Shown: piece by piece, positions 25,851 to 36,330 of the stretch
Layout: the number at the start of each line of letters is the position of its first letter
How positions within the stretch are numbered: the first letter of the stretch is position 1
DNA from: Fistularia commersonii
Taxonomy: Eukaryota > Chordata > Actinopteri > Syngnathiformes > Fistulariidae
Assembly (NCBI GenBank): GCA_037954325.1
Contig: JBBMNZ010000003.1
Span: 6,275,965-6,339,964 of the forward strand
Length of the DNA stretch: 64,000 nucleotides
Reading direction: 5' to 3'
The notes under the pieces: generated by a model
Databases searched by the model: none
Told to the model about the DNA's origin: nothing
What the model saw: only the letters and a program-made list of their open reading frames with translations
Translations under genes and position numbers: made by a program

Positions 25851-27455
25851 AGTAAAAAAAAGATTTCGGCAATTATTTTATGAAGGTGACCGCATGAAAC
25901 GATTGCAGAACCAATTATCATATGACAAAATAGAGCAATAAGGATTATTGGCAGGGCAGGTTATTGTGAAGCAACAAACAAATGTTTTACAGTTATCCTA
26001 AGTGCTGCTCAAATTATGTAGTAGGTAAATAATAATACACTTCCAGATTGAGTTGTAAAGATGTTTCAGATCCCAGCCAGTAAATATGACTTTTATATTT
26101 CCTAAAACAAGGACAGGAACGAATGTTAAACAAAGATGCATCTCAATTAAAGAAGTCAGTGGAATAGTTTAGAAATGAAAAAATATGAAAAACTCTTAAT
26201 GAATTTGGATTCAAAAAAAAATTAAAGTGATATCATTATTAAATATGCCACTAAATTATGAATAACAGTGTACATGACTGATTGTATGCAAAATATATAT
26301 GAAAAAAAAAAATAGATCTTGAATGGTTTAATGTAAGAAAAGCAAGCAAAATAAGGCCAAGTATCAGCCAGCAACTTTTCAAATTAAGTTTTAAAAATTA
26401 CTTTGTATGTATTTTCACATTATTAATATAAGTATTTGATTCAGAAAGTTGGAAAGACTGGGATAAACTAAATCTTTGTGGAGTTAGAAGTACACAATAG
26501 GAATATGGTTCCGACAAATCTTTTAGTTATAATCCCACGCTGTGTGTGTGTCTGTGTGTGTGTGTGTGTGTGTGTGTTGTCTGCCTCGCATCGTTCAACG
26601 GGTGAATGATGTGACATCTTCTCAGCCCAGTCAACCTCTCAGTCAGCACATTATATCAACATAACTTTGACAGTCTTTTAATTAGATCATATTTCTTCAA
26701 TTAATAGTCCCCATCTTGCATCCATGTGTACAGAAGTATTCAAATTTCCAAAAGACGCCGTCCTGCAAGTATTTAACAATACCGTAAAAAAAGGGATCCT
26801 AATGACGTTCCTTTTGGTTTTCGCAGATTTTGGACCTGCCGTTGGAAACGTGAAGTGAAAGTAGGCTTTCAAGCGTTTGACGAGAACTGGCAGATAACAT
26901 GCTACCGGTTGGGGTCATTAAAAGCTCCCCGATAAACGCGCCAAGATTATGGACTTTGCCCGAGCACGCCGTCGCAAGCCAGCGAGCTCTCGCATCGAGC
27001 TATAGTGACGTTACAGGTCACGGCTCTCGCCATTATGTCAGTTTTTGTCTGCTGTGTCTATTTTGTTTATTGGGTCTCCGTGGTGACTCCTCCTCCTCCT
27101 CCTCCTCCTCTATGCATGAGTGTACATTTAGTGGAACAGGCAGAGCTGAATCATCGCTTCTCGACCATTCTTAAACACCTGGTGTCCTCCGCTTCTGCTT
27201 AGCAACTCATCCTTGTTGTCCTCTTATCTCCATCTGATCTATAATATGTATAATTAATCACAGCTGAACGGCAACCTCTTACTTATTTAGTGCCGTGTGT
27301 CCGGGATTCTCTGGCTCGTGCCTCATGTGGGCTGCGCGGCTGCTCCGACTTGTTCGCGTCAATTGCTATTAAGTCATTAATCTTAAAGCAAGACAGAAAC
27401 CGCTACTTGGAATTTGCCAAACAAATAGAATCACTCACCTTATCAAGAATTATCT
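25851..27455. other. Intergenic, AT-rich, no gene seen
   Basis: Very AT-rich to about 26,500, then a TG array (26,538-26,577) and a (TCC)n run (27,088-27,110). Frames across the (TCC)n run are low-complexity. Confidence 0.5.
26538..26577. repeat. (TG)n microsatellite, interrupted
   Basis: TG array broken once by TC. Confidence 0.95.
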
Positions 27456-27459
27456 GTGG

Positions 27460-27690
27460 AGCTTCTCGGTCATCCAGGCACTGGTGAATTCTTGTCAAAA
27501 TCATCTTGTTGTGGCAACAGGACTTGAATTTCTTCACTCGAGGGAGTTTCACCCCTCATCCGAGAGGTTTCTTCCGTTCTGGAATTCACCGCGACCTGGA
27601 TGACTGAGAACCTCCGCAGACGTGTCGCCACGCAATTCGGCGGTCCACCCTTCGACCGAAGAAGCCTCTCGGATGAGGGGTGAAACTTCA
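27460..27690. repeat. Interspersed repeat with nested inverted arms
   Basis: Outer arms match at 29 of 30 positions: 27,545-27,574 and 27,658-27,687 (key motif cctctcggatgaggggtgaa on the second arm), with 83 bases between. A second inverted pair, ttctcggtcatccagg (about 27,465) and its diverged complement cctggatgactgagaa (about 27,594), interleaves with the first. I recognise both motifs as dispersed in fish genomes but cannot name the family. Confidence 0.7.
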
Positions 27691-27694
27691 AACT

Positions 27695-28361
27695 CTGCAA
27701 GAATTATGATGTAAATGTTTATGACAAATGGCACCGCGGCGCATCCGTGTTGGAATTTTACGCTTTTTCCCCGGGACATACATGCAACTATAAGCACCTT
27801 TTTTTTTTTTTTGAGGAAAAACACACATTCATTATCTCTGCTGCATATTCATGCAGAGACAAACAATTCATTTTCTCATTCACACCTCATATGGACCGTA
27901 TAGGTACAGATAATTAATGAAAAATATTTTAAAAAAACATTTCCGATTATTAGTCTTGGAAAAGATCGGAGATTGGCGTGCGCGGGGCAGCTCAGGGTCA
28001 GTCCCGTCAGCTGGAGGGATCATTGGATAAAGAAGACAAATTTGACTCAACTCTCACTGACAGCTCTAAAACTGTGCGCAATGACTGTAAATCGAGAGTA
28101 GGAGGCCAGGTTGCACGGAAAAAAAAGCCCCTCCCGCTCACTGTGTGGAGAGGACTGACTAAAACCTCTTCTTATCTCCTGCCCCATCCCTCCATTTTTT
28201 TTCTCTAAAACTGAAATATTTACTCCAAAACCTGATAACAGCCTTTGAGTCCCACTAATGCAATGGAGGGTAAATATCCAATATAACGTCCATAGATGTT
28301 AAAAAAAACAAACCTAACATGTGTAACAATGCATTTTTGGAGGTGAGCCGGGTGCTATGAT
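27695..28361. other. Intergenic, no gene seen
   Basis: Poly-T at 27,800-27,812 and scraps resembling the inverted SINE (about 27,860-27,890), too short to call. Confidence 0.45.
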
Positions 28362-28450
28362 TTTACATTACAGTACATTACATTTGGCAGACGCTTTTAT
28401 CCAAAGCGACTCACAATAGAGGACATAAACACTGCAAATAACTCTTGCAA
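28362..28450 (-). mobile_element. LINE/SINE 3' tail of L2/Maui type
   Basis: Carries 'catttggcagacgctttta' and 'tccaaagcgactcacaatag', the inverted form of the widespread teleost 3' tail. It shares 'tatgtcctctattgt' with the copy at 42,885-42,976, so both belong to one subfamily. Confidence 0.75.
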
Positions 28451-30299
28451 ATACAATTTTCTTGCCAGTTTCAGTGAACCAATGCAGAATAATTGTAAGT
28501 TTCGGAAAGAGGTAAACGTCCAAGTAAAATCGGCACTGGCTGACGCTTCGTGTCAACGAGGAGAAGCTACATTACGAACGTGATGCGATGACATGTATTG
28601 TGCGTTCAAGGTCTTCCATTATCGCTTTTCAATGCTAAATACCGTCACCATTTGGTATGGAGATTTATTTCTCCCCCCGTCTGACACAGTCGCATAACCT
28701 ACGTGCTAGTTGTATCTTGGCAGGCGCGTTCAAGCGCTACGTCTTGGCCGCCGAACACGAGTCGATGCGAGCGCAGTCGGTTCTCATCGGCCGCTGGTTG
28801 TCCGTCCTTGGTTTAGTGCGTCACCCCCGAAAGACATAACTCCGAAAACAGCTGCTCGTTCCAGCGGGAATCCAGCTTTAAACAACTGTGTGAAGCGCAT
28901 TACGTGACGGCCATCGCTTTGTGCCTGCGCCGTTGCGAGGCCAACGCGTAAGAAATGTTTAGGGTTTTATTGTTTTTCTTGCACGTCGTTTGGCGTGGAA
29001 GTCTTCTTCTGCGGGAGAGGAAATGTAGATGAGTAGATGCGCGCCGTGTGAACTCCGACAGTCTGCTCACCACATGAGAACATTTGCCAGGGGAGTGAAC
29101 ACAATTGCATTCGCGCTCTTGCACAATGATTCATGGGCTTGGTAGTGCTCGCAGTGCATAGAGTGTGTGTTTTTTTTTTTTTATGGCACTCAGGAGGAAA
29201 ACTAAACAAGATATCACGTAAACTTTAAGAACGAGCTCTTTTCGGATTAGGGAAAACCGGAACTATTCGAGGAGGCCCGGCTCATCTGTTGTCTCCGGAG
29301 ATGGCGTCGGCGCACATCGCCCCGGCCGGCCTCGGCTGACGTCAGTGTTTTCCCAAAAGTTTTCGCTCGCGGTGCATGACTTCACGTCAATTTTGCCACC
29401 GCAAAACACACAATAATTGGAGGTGCGGAAAGATTACACCTGCCTCAACCACGGCACATCTCCCACGTCCCTCCGAGACATCATTCCTCACCCCCCCCAC
29501 CTATTATTTACGGCACGGATAGTTGCAGGTTTTCAAAGTGACAAAGTGAGGTATTGTGTTGTGGTTTTGACAGAACCCGCCTCCTCGGGTAACAAATAGA
29601 CTTGCTTTTGCCTTAAGGCCTTAAGGGAAGGGCATTTGCTGCTGTCACTTATCTTAAATTTATCTTTTCCTCTTTGACAAAGAATCCTGTGTCTTCTCTC
29701 CGTGTGTGTGTGTGTGTGTGTCATTACTTCACCTCACACTTACCTGCAGGGCTTTGAATATTTAAACTTTATAGCGTTGGTGTACCGGAACATAGTTCCC
29801 ATCAAAGTAGCTATTCAAGACAACCAAATCATGTAAACTTGTTTCATAGGTTATCTTGACACACCACAGCAAATTATTAGACTTGCATCACTTTTCCTTT
29901 AAATTACTGCAATTACTGTCACGGGAAAAATGTTTAAACAACAAAATAAGAGCATGCATGGGATGTTATACTGGTTACAGTTACATAATTATAAGCACCT
30001 TTCTGGTTAATGAAAAGTATAACCCATTGTTCACTGATCTTGATTCACCAGTTCTCGCCTTTGCAGCCGAGTTTGGTGATATTTGGAAAAAAAAAAAAAA
30101 ACTGAAGGTGTTGCCAGCGTGGTACAGTCTTAACAAACCTGATATTTATGAAACATAATCCTAGTTTGAAATCTCGTGACGTGAGGTTTTGTCTGCATCA
30201 TTGGGTCAGTCCGTTTATTGATGGGAAATGTCGATACATGACTACTGTGATTACTTGTGTATATATTGCTTATTTCTTTTATTATCATTACATTGCTAG
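28451..30299. other. Intergenic; CpG-rich patches, no gene seen
   Basis: Two CpG-rich stretches, 28,700-28,960 and 29,230-29,400, the second holding a perfect CRE. A TG array lies at 29,701-29,721 and poly-A near 30,088-30,102. No exon could be supported. Confidence 0.45.
29337..29344. promoter_or_regulatory. Perfect palindromic CRE motif
   Basis: TGACGTCA in a CpG-rich patch (29,230-29,345, with 'cgccccggccggcctcggc' just upstream). CREB/ATF proteins bind this sequence. Whether a promoter exists here is unknown. Confidence 0.35.
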
Positions 30300-30302
30300 G
30301 TA

Positions 30303-30490
30303 GAGTGGGCCTTCTTCCAATCCTCCTGGCTGCATGCCGAAGTGTTCTTGGGCAAGACACTAGACACTCCAGCCCAGGGTTCTCCTGAGGGCATGGTTAG
30401 CGCCGTGCACGGCTGCTGTGCCATCGCCAGTGCTGTGCGTGAATGGTTGAATGCTTTCTTGTGTAAACAACTTTGAAACTGCAAGGTGCC
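30303..30490 (+). mobile_element. Teleost interspersed repeat (LINE/SINE-tail class)
   Basis: Blocks 'ctgcatgccgaagtgttctt', 'gggcaagacactagacactc', 'ggcatggttagcgccgtgca', 'gtgcgtgaatggttgaatgc' match a very common fish repeat in order. The family name is not assigned. Confidence 0.65.
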
Positions 30491-33400
30491 AAAGCGTGAC
30501 CTTTGGGGACCTTTTCCATTTCATGAATTCTTTATCCTGGTAATTATAATAAACCTAGTAATTAGGTCGTCCATGTATTGGTAGTTGTGACCCCCCACTC
30601 ACACACACACACACACACACACTACATTCATCCAACATGATCATTTCAATGTAAAGCGATTTTTGGTCGGTTCAGCTCAGTAGATACTTTATAAGAATAT
30701 TAACCGTTGTTTGTGTGAGAGCAGCGTCTCTGTAATTAATGTTCCGGGATAAGTTTGGCTTGCAGGAACACGCTCCGACTTCAAGACAGCTGCAGTCAGA
30801 TGTCACCGGTGAATTCACTTGATTTTAGGGAAAACTCTTTTCAAGAAATATGGCGGCCATATTTCAACGTCAGAGCGGTTCTCAGCTGTAACAATCACGC
30901 GCAGACAATAATGACCGCATTCTGCGAAAGTATGTTCGCTTTAAAGATTTACGCTGGTGTTGTTTAGATTTTCTGAAGCCCCTCTGACACCACCGGCCCC
31001 CACCTGTCGGAGCGGATTTGTTTTTTTGCCGGCTCGAAACAAATACGGGCGATCAGTCAATCATGGCGCGGCAGCGTCTCACCTTTTTGACAAGTGCACA
31101 ATCGAGACCTCCAGTATTTTAGCTTTGTTCAAAGTTCATTCGTCCCTTTGGTTGGTGATTCAAAGAGGAATGTTTAGGCCTGTCAGCGGCGTCCAACTCA
31201 CTTTCCCTCTTTCTAATTGTCAGTTCTATGAAGTTTAATAATATTGTTGCCTTGAGGTAAGTTTTTTTTTCCACTGTACTCTTTCACCCTCAAAGGACAG
31301 AGGAGTTACATCGGTATTTAAGTGGAAACACAAGAACCTTCATCATGACTGACTTTGTCCCAAAAATAACAGTGTTCAGTTGAGTTGCTATGTGGTTATG
31401 TATTGGGTGGACGGTTTAAATATACATAAAAAAAAACAAAAAAAAAAACATCAGTCATCCATCCATGATAAACAGGTGTTGATAGTTCTTTCTTGTCACT
31501 TATTTCAATTTCCATCAAAGCTGCTGTGTCTGAAAGTATATGACATGTAAAAAAAAAAAAAAAAGTAAGATCCAACTGACTTGTTTTGAATGAATCATCC
31601 ATTAAAATAGATATAAAAGGTCGCAGAGAAAAGCATACAAGTTGGCACCATTTTCCCCCGGGTGGAGGTGATCGTGACCTACGGTGACAAGATGGATACG
31701 GAGCACGGGGCTTGTCGCGGCGCCACAAGCGAGCGTTCATTCTCCGAGGTTAATCGTGTTGTTGTACGGTGCCCTACCTCTGGCCTGTGAGGGGCAGGTG
31801 GAAGTTGTAAAATCCAACCGCTGAGCTCCCTCCCGCTGTTTAATATCCCAGCAGGCCATACCAGGCGTGATCCTGGCGCTAATTGTAGTTTCGTGCATAC
31901 TGGTACGACAGGTAATCTCTACCAGGTGTTGTCACTCTTGTGCACTTATGCATGACGATACCCATAATAAAGCTACCGCGCCTAACATGAGCATTCGTGT
32001 TGAACGCACAAACCCGCACTGTATCTCCCCTGGATAACGTCCACTCACAAAAGGCCTTGTTCAAGTCCAGGCAGCGTTTTGAGGAGGTTAAGCTCAGATG
32101 CTTATTTCGGGAGATTTACAGGGAGCAATATAATTGACTCAGTGAATTTAGCAAAGTGTGAATCACCTAAGTCTGTAAAAGGTAGCTCCAGGTGGATCAG
32201 GTGGCGACTAATTGCTCCGGCTAGTTAAAGCAGATCTATAGAGACCATGCAGGTATTTCAGCAGTATTTCTTCAAAACCTTGTCCACGTCGCGCGCGGAG
32301 CCTGAAGCAATTCGGACTCCCGCTGGCTTCTTGCGCCGCACAATGGTGGGCTTTTCTTGGATCGGTGAACATTTTCACCACCTTCACATTATCGCCGATG
32401 TCGTCAAAAAGGGTTCAAGTATGCCGAAAACTCTTTGCAATGAAATGGTGGACTTGTGAGACACAAATACCAACCGCTCTATTGTCCTCAGCCGTCAGGC
32501 CTCAACATGGTTTAAATTAAGTGTTTGTGTCAGTGGTTGACCACATGTGCGGAGCCATTCACATTCAGGCAAGGAAAGAATCTCAACCTCTTCCTATCTT
32601 GTCATTTTGAAGCCCGTCGAAAGAAGTTCTTCACTTGTGACTCACTTGAGGCCAAACGATCAATCAACATTGGACGGAGATTAGATAAGTCACTGGAAAG
32701 GAGGTTGAGGTTTTTTTTATTTGTAGAAATCCCCTCGGATGACAACCCATTCATTCTTTTATCATCGGGCCACCGCAATTTGTTACCGTGGCGATCTTGT
32801 TATGTTTTCATTAGTCTCACGCTCGTTGATCTCGAAGCTTTTTGTTTCTCGTACCCCCCACCGGGCTTGTTTATTTTCTTCTATCATGTCTTCTGTTTTT
32901 TTCTTCACCACACCTAGAACAGACGTACTCTGACCTGAAAATTGTTTTCTCCTGACAGTAGGAACGGTGTCCGAATATTCAAATCGATGTCGGTGAAAAG
33001 CCAGAAAAATGTCCTCGACGTGAGTCAAAAAAACAAAAGTTGGACCGGAGAACTGGAACGACGCAGAATGATAAATAATATTGATAAAATTAGCTTCAAT
33101 CATAACACTTTCTCTTTTCCTGACAAGCACAAGAACCCGCCCCGGCCGGGCTCTGACCTCCTCGGGGTAGTATTGCCTCACGTCCTATGGGGTGACTCAA
33201 CCACTACAGGCTATAAAATAACCGAGAGAGTTTGCGGCTGAGGCGGCGTGGAGTTCATGAGAGTACAGTGTGGATGGAGACGGAGAAAAGACTGGGTGGG
33301 GTAAATAGGAACAGACGTGGATGAACATTTCCTATGTTTTTCATTTATGAAACGCAGAGCAGCAAAAGGCATCCTCAAACACATGTCGCACAAACAAGAG

Positions 33401-33650
33401 GAAGGTGTGCCGAAGCAGATGGTACCGGCGGTAGTTCAACTTTACTTCAGCTACAGCCAAACAATAGTTTATTTTGTATTCCATAAAATCAACCGACTGT
33501 TGAAATGCAGTTGATCTTGTGTTCGTCCACTTGGGAATTGTTTAGCAGCTCGCTGTCAGAGTACGTTTCCTTGCGGGGCTGAAGTCTATTTTCAGTCGCA
33601 CATAAAGTGCAACCTCTTTGAGATAACAGGGCGGCGGTCTGACTGCCCTC
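30491..33650. other. Intergenic, no gene seen
   Basis: AC array at 30,599-30,622 and poly-A runs at 31,430-31,450 and 31,549-31,564. No repeat family or coding signature. Frames at 32,525-32,917 (+) and 32,783-33,181 (-) overlap on opposite strands and show no domain. Confidence 0.5.
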
Positions 33651-33679
33651 GGGGGAAGGGTTGGGGGTAGGGACGGGGG
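33651..33679 (+). promoter_or_regulatory. Strong G-quadruplex motif
   Basis: Five G-runs (5, 3, 5, 3 and 5 G) separated by uniform 2-base loops (aa, tt, ta, ac), followed directly by a (TTG)n run at 33,681-33,695. Short even loops predict a very stable parallel quadruplex. Confidence 0.75.
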
Positions 33680-33699
33680 ATTGTTGTTGTTGTTGTTCA

Positions 33700-34485
33700 T
33701 TCTGGCGCTGTTGGACTTTCACTAATGCATGCACTGCAGAACGGAAAGGCCTGGAACAATATGTGAAAGGGGCTGGAAGTTCCTTACAAGGCCGTAGGTC
33801 TCCGGCGAACATTTCGCTGAGCGGACGTCAAGGTAGAGAGCGAGTGCAGCGTGACTGCCTGGTTGTTTCATAGTCTCGGATAATTTCCTGAATCTAGTTA
33901 CACCGCTTTAGTTAATGTGTTCTAGCAAAGTGGGTGAAAAGAGTTGCACGCTACACAGGAGCATCATCTGTGATCCAGACTGAGCAGAGCAGGAAGAGTA
34001 CATGTGACGCATCGGATGCAACGGAGAGTGACGAGAGAAGTCGACCGCAACGGTTGACTAACAGTAGTTGATGCGGAAAGAGATCACAGATAATCGGTGC
34101 CGATAGTCAATGGCGCAAATAATCAGGGAAAGTTTATAAAGCGAAGTTCAAGTGACTCATGACCGGGACAGAATTGACCGAGCACAGGGCTAACAATTGC
34201 CGTCGCAGAGCCATAGACCGACGATCGGACGATGATCGGCATTTGATGCCCGATGACGACATTCTTTTGATAACAGACTGAGTGAAAGATGACAAATGCT
34301 TGACGCAGAACGGGGCAATTGTCATTTCATGCAGTTCAGGAACAGCAATCTGGATCGTTAATTGACCTGGATGAAAATTTGGTCAAGTCAGAATTTCTTT
34401 TTAAAATGCCACCAAATCACAGGGGGTGTATGAAGGTTGGGAGGAACAGGCGCAAAGGTGAAAGAAGAGCATTATGGGATATCCC
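33700..34485. other. Intergenic, no gene seen
   Basis: CpG-moderate sequence with an imperfect inverted motif around 34,220-34,260 (cgatcgg...gatcggc). Nothing else recognised. Confidence 0.45.
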
Positions 34486-34489
34486 ACTG

Positions 34490-34560
34490 TTAAGTAACCC
34501 TACGGCAGCTTAACTAGTGGCTATCCTAGCCCTAACTATAAGCTTTCTTGAAAAGAAAAG
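34490..34560 (+). mobile_element. Fragment of the dispersed element seen at 53.94-54.96 kb
   Basis: 'gctatcctagccctaactat' followed by 'aagctttcttgaaaagaaaa' corresponds to 'ggctagcctagcactaacta' and 'cacgctttctccaaaaagag' near 54,427-54,466. Confidence 0.5.
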
Positions 34561-35704
34561 ACAAGAAAGAAAGTTAGGATTTATATTGAGCACGTATCTG
34601 TCAGAACCTTCCGCTGACTCGAGAACACCTGAGATTTTAAGCATCTCACCATAAATCAGAAATAAAAATACAGATTGCATAATAAATAAGACACATTTTG
34701 GATTCATCATTGGCAGGGATAGCACCCAAAAACACTTCAGATGAAGCCCTGATCTTGGCTTGATCTTTAAACCATCTTTGGAATGCCGTTATTGGATCGT
34801 AATATCACAGGAATCACGGGTTCGTCCACGGCTAGAGGCCTGTCAAGAATTATTTTCGTAATAGCGACACATTTATCCATCTGGCTTCACAGCCATGCGG
34901 CGGAGTTGTTGTCAGGACTGTCTGTGGACGATAACATTTCCAGCCCCTGTCGCTGTCTGGGCTGCGGGTACGAATCCTCTCGGGGGAGAAGAAGGAAAAG
35001 TGTATGGAAGTAATGAAAACAAAGCTGTGGCTCAACAATGGGAAGAGATTTGCAAATGCAGGAATTTAGAACAGGTGTGTGGATTTGGAGCAGCGAGTGG
35101 GGTGGGGGGTGTTGAGTCAAAGGGTATTTGTGGGCAACATAAAGATGGCTGGTCCGGGGCGGGGGAGTGAAAGACAGGAATTGGCGGTGGAGACGTGCCC
35201 GGAGGGAATTTGGGGGCGCCAGATACAGAATGTACCTGTGAAGATAGCCCGGGGAGCAAATTGTTAAGCGGTGATTCAGACTACAATGCGTCGGTGGGAG
35301 GCGGGCAAAGCAAAGGAAAGCGTGCGTTGCGGTGGGCACCTGTGATTTCTGCGCCGGTGTAGATTTTACTAGAAATTATGTAAAGTATGCAGGTGATCCA
35401 TCAGAGGCTGCTCCCCTGTTCTCCTCCCTGCAGCGTAGACATTCTACATATGGAATCTGAGAATGATAAATGCAGTTGGAATCTGCAAGGCGGTCAAACT
35501 TCCCTGTCACGCCCACGCTTCTTAAATTCAGCTCTTCATCGGGTCCTCACATCCCCGGTTCCCGTCCTTCAGCTGACGTAAGAGGGGCACGGGGCCGGGA
35601 CGGGGGGGGCGTACGGTCCAAAACGATGTCGGATCTCGATCGCCGATCTTATCGTACAACACCGGCAAGCGAAACCGCCATTTGTCTCAGCTTTTAGATC
35701 ACTT
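34561..35704. other. Intergenic, no gene seen
   Basis: Purine-rich stretch at 35,080-35,220 with several GGGG runs, and a G/C-rich patch at 35,585-35,615. Long minus frames across it (34,887-35,339) are Pro/His/Ser-rich artefacts of that composition. Confidence 0.45.
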
Positions 35705-36015
35705 TCACTCGGAATAGAATGGACTTTTAAAATCCAGAGGGAAATTCCTTTGCCAGAAGGCACCAAAATTACCGTACGGTCATGACCGAACATGAAAATG
35801 AAATAGTTGTATCGGGATCCCTTCCTGCAGAAAGGGGAGGAATTATATAGTTTGATGGCCGCAGGTAAGAATGAGCTCCTGTGGTGCGTCGAAGATGACG
35901 GCGGACGCCACCGTGGAACAAAACATCTGCAGCATTGTTCTGCCGACATTGAAAGACTTGAATCTCGTGAGAAAAAACAAGCGTTGGTGTGTTTAGTTCA
36001 GCCCAGTTCATTTCC
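35705..36015. mobile_element. Degraded non-LTR retrotransposon 3' region (Rex/L2-type)
   Basis: Successive blocks 'gagggaaattcctttgccag', 'tagtttgatggccgcaggta', 'agaatgagctcctgtggtgc', 'aacatctgcagcattgttct', 'attgaaagacttgaatctcg' match, in order, a dispersed fish non-LTR element as I remember it. No open reverse transcriptase frame survives. Confidence 0.55.
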
Positions 36016-36039
36016 GCATCTGTTCCATAACATTAATTA

Positions 36040-36330
36040 AAATCCCAACCAACCTTGGCTATTAGCAAAGTCAAGAGCCAATGGCTGAGTTATTTATGTA
36101 ATAGATAACCGGCTGTAACAGTCAGTTAAGGCGTAATGGTTTTCTTAATGATCTCTTGAGATCCAGTGCTGCTCTCCTAATGCTTGAGTGACGCAAGAAT
36201 CAATTACTAATGGCTACGCATGTCTCTTTCCATTTATTACATGTAACAGCTTTCCGCTGTCGTCTTATAGATTACCCATCACCGTATTGATTGTTTGGGA
36301 AAATAAATGTGTACTCTTAAATAATTTAGG
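36040..36330. promoter_or_regulatory. Candidate conserved noncoding element
   Basis: Repeat-free block with dense homeodomain-type cores (cattaattaaaatcc, caattactaatggct, atttattacatgtaac). A judgement by eye only. Confidence 0.25.

Noticed and set aside
34887..35339. 150-codon minus-strand frame rich in Pro, His and Ser
   Set aside because: Composition follows from a purine-rich plus strand; no domain.
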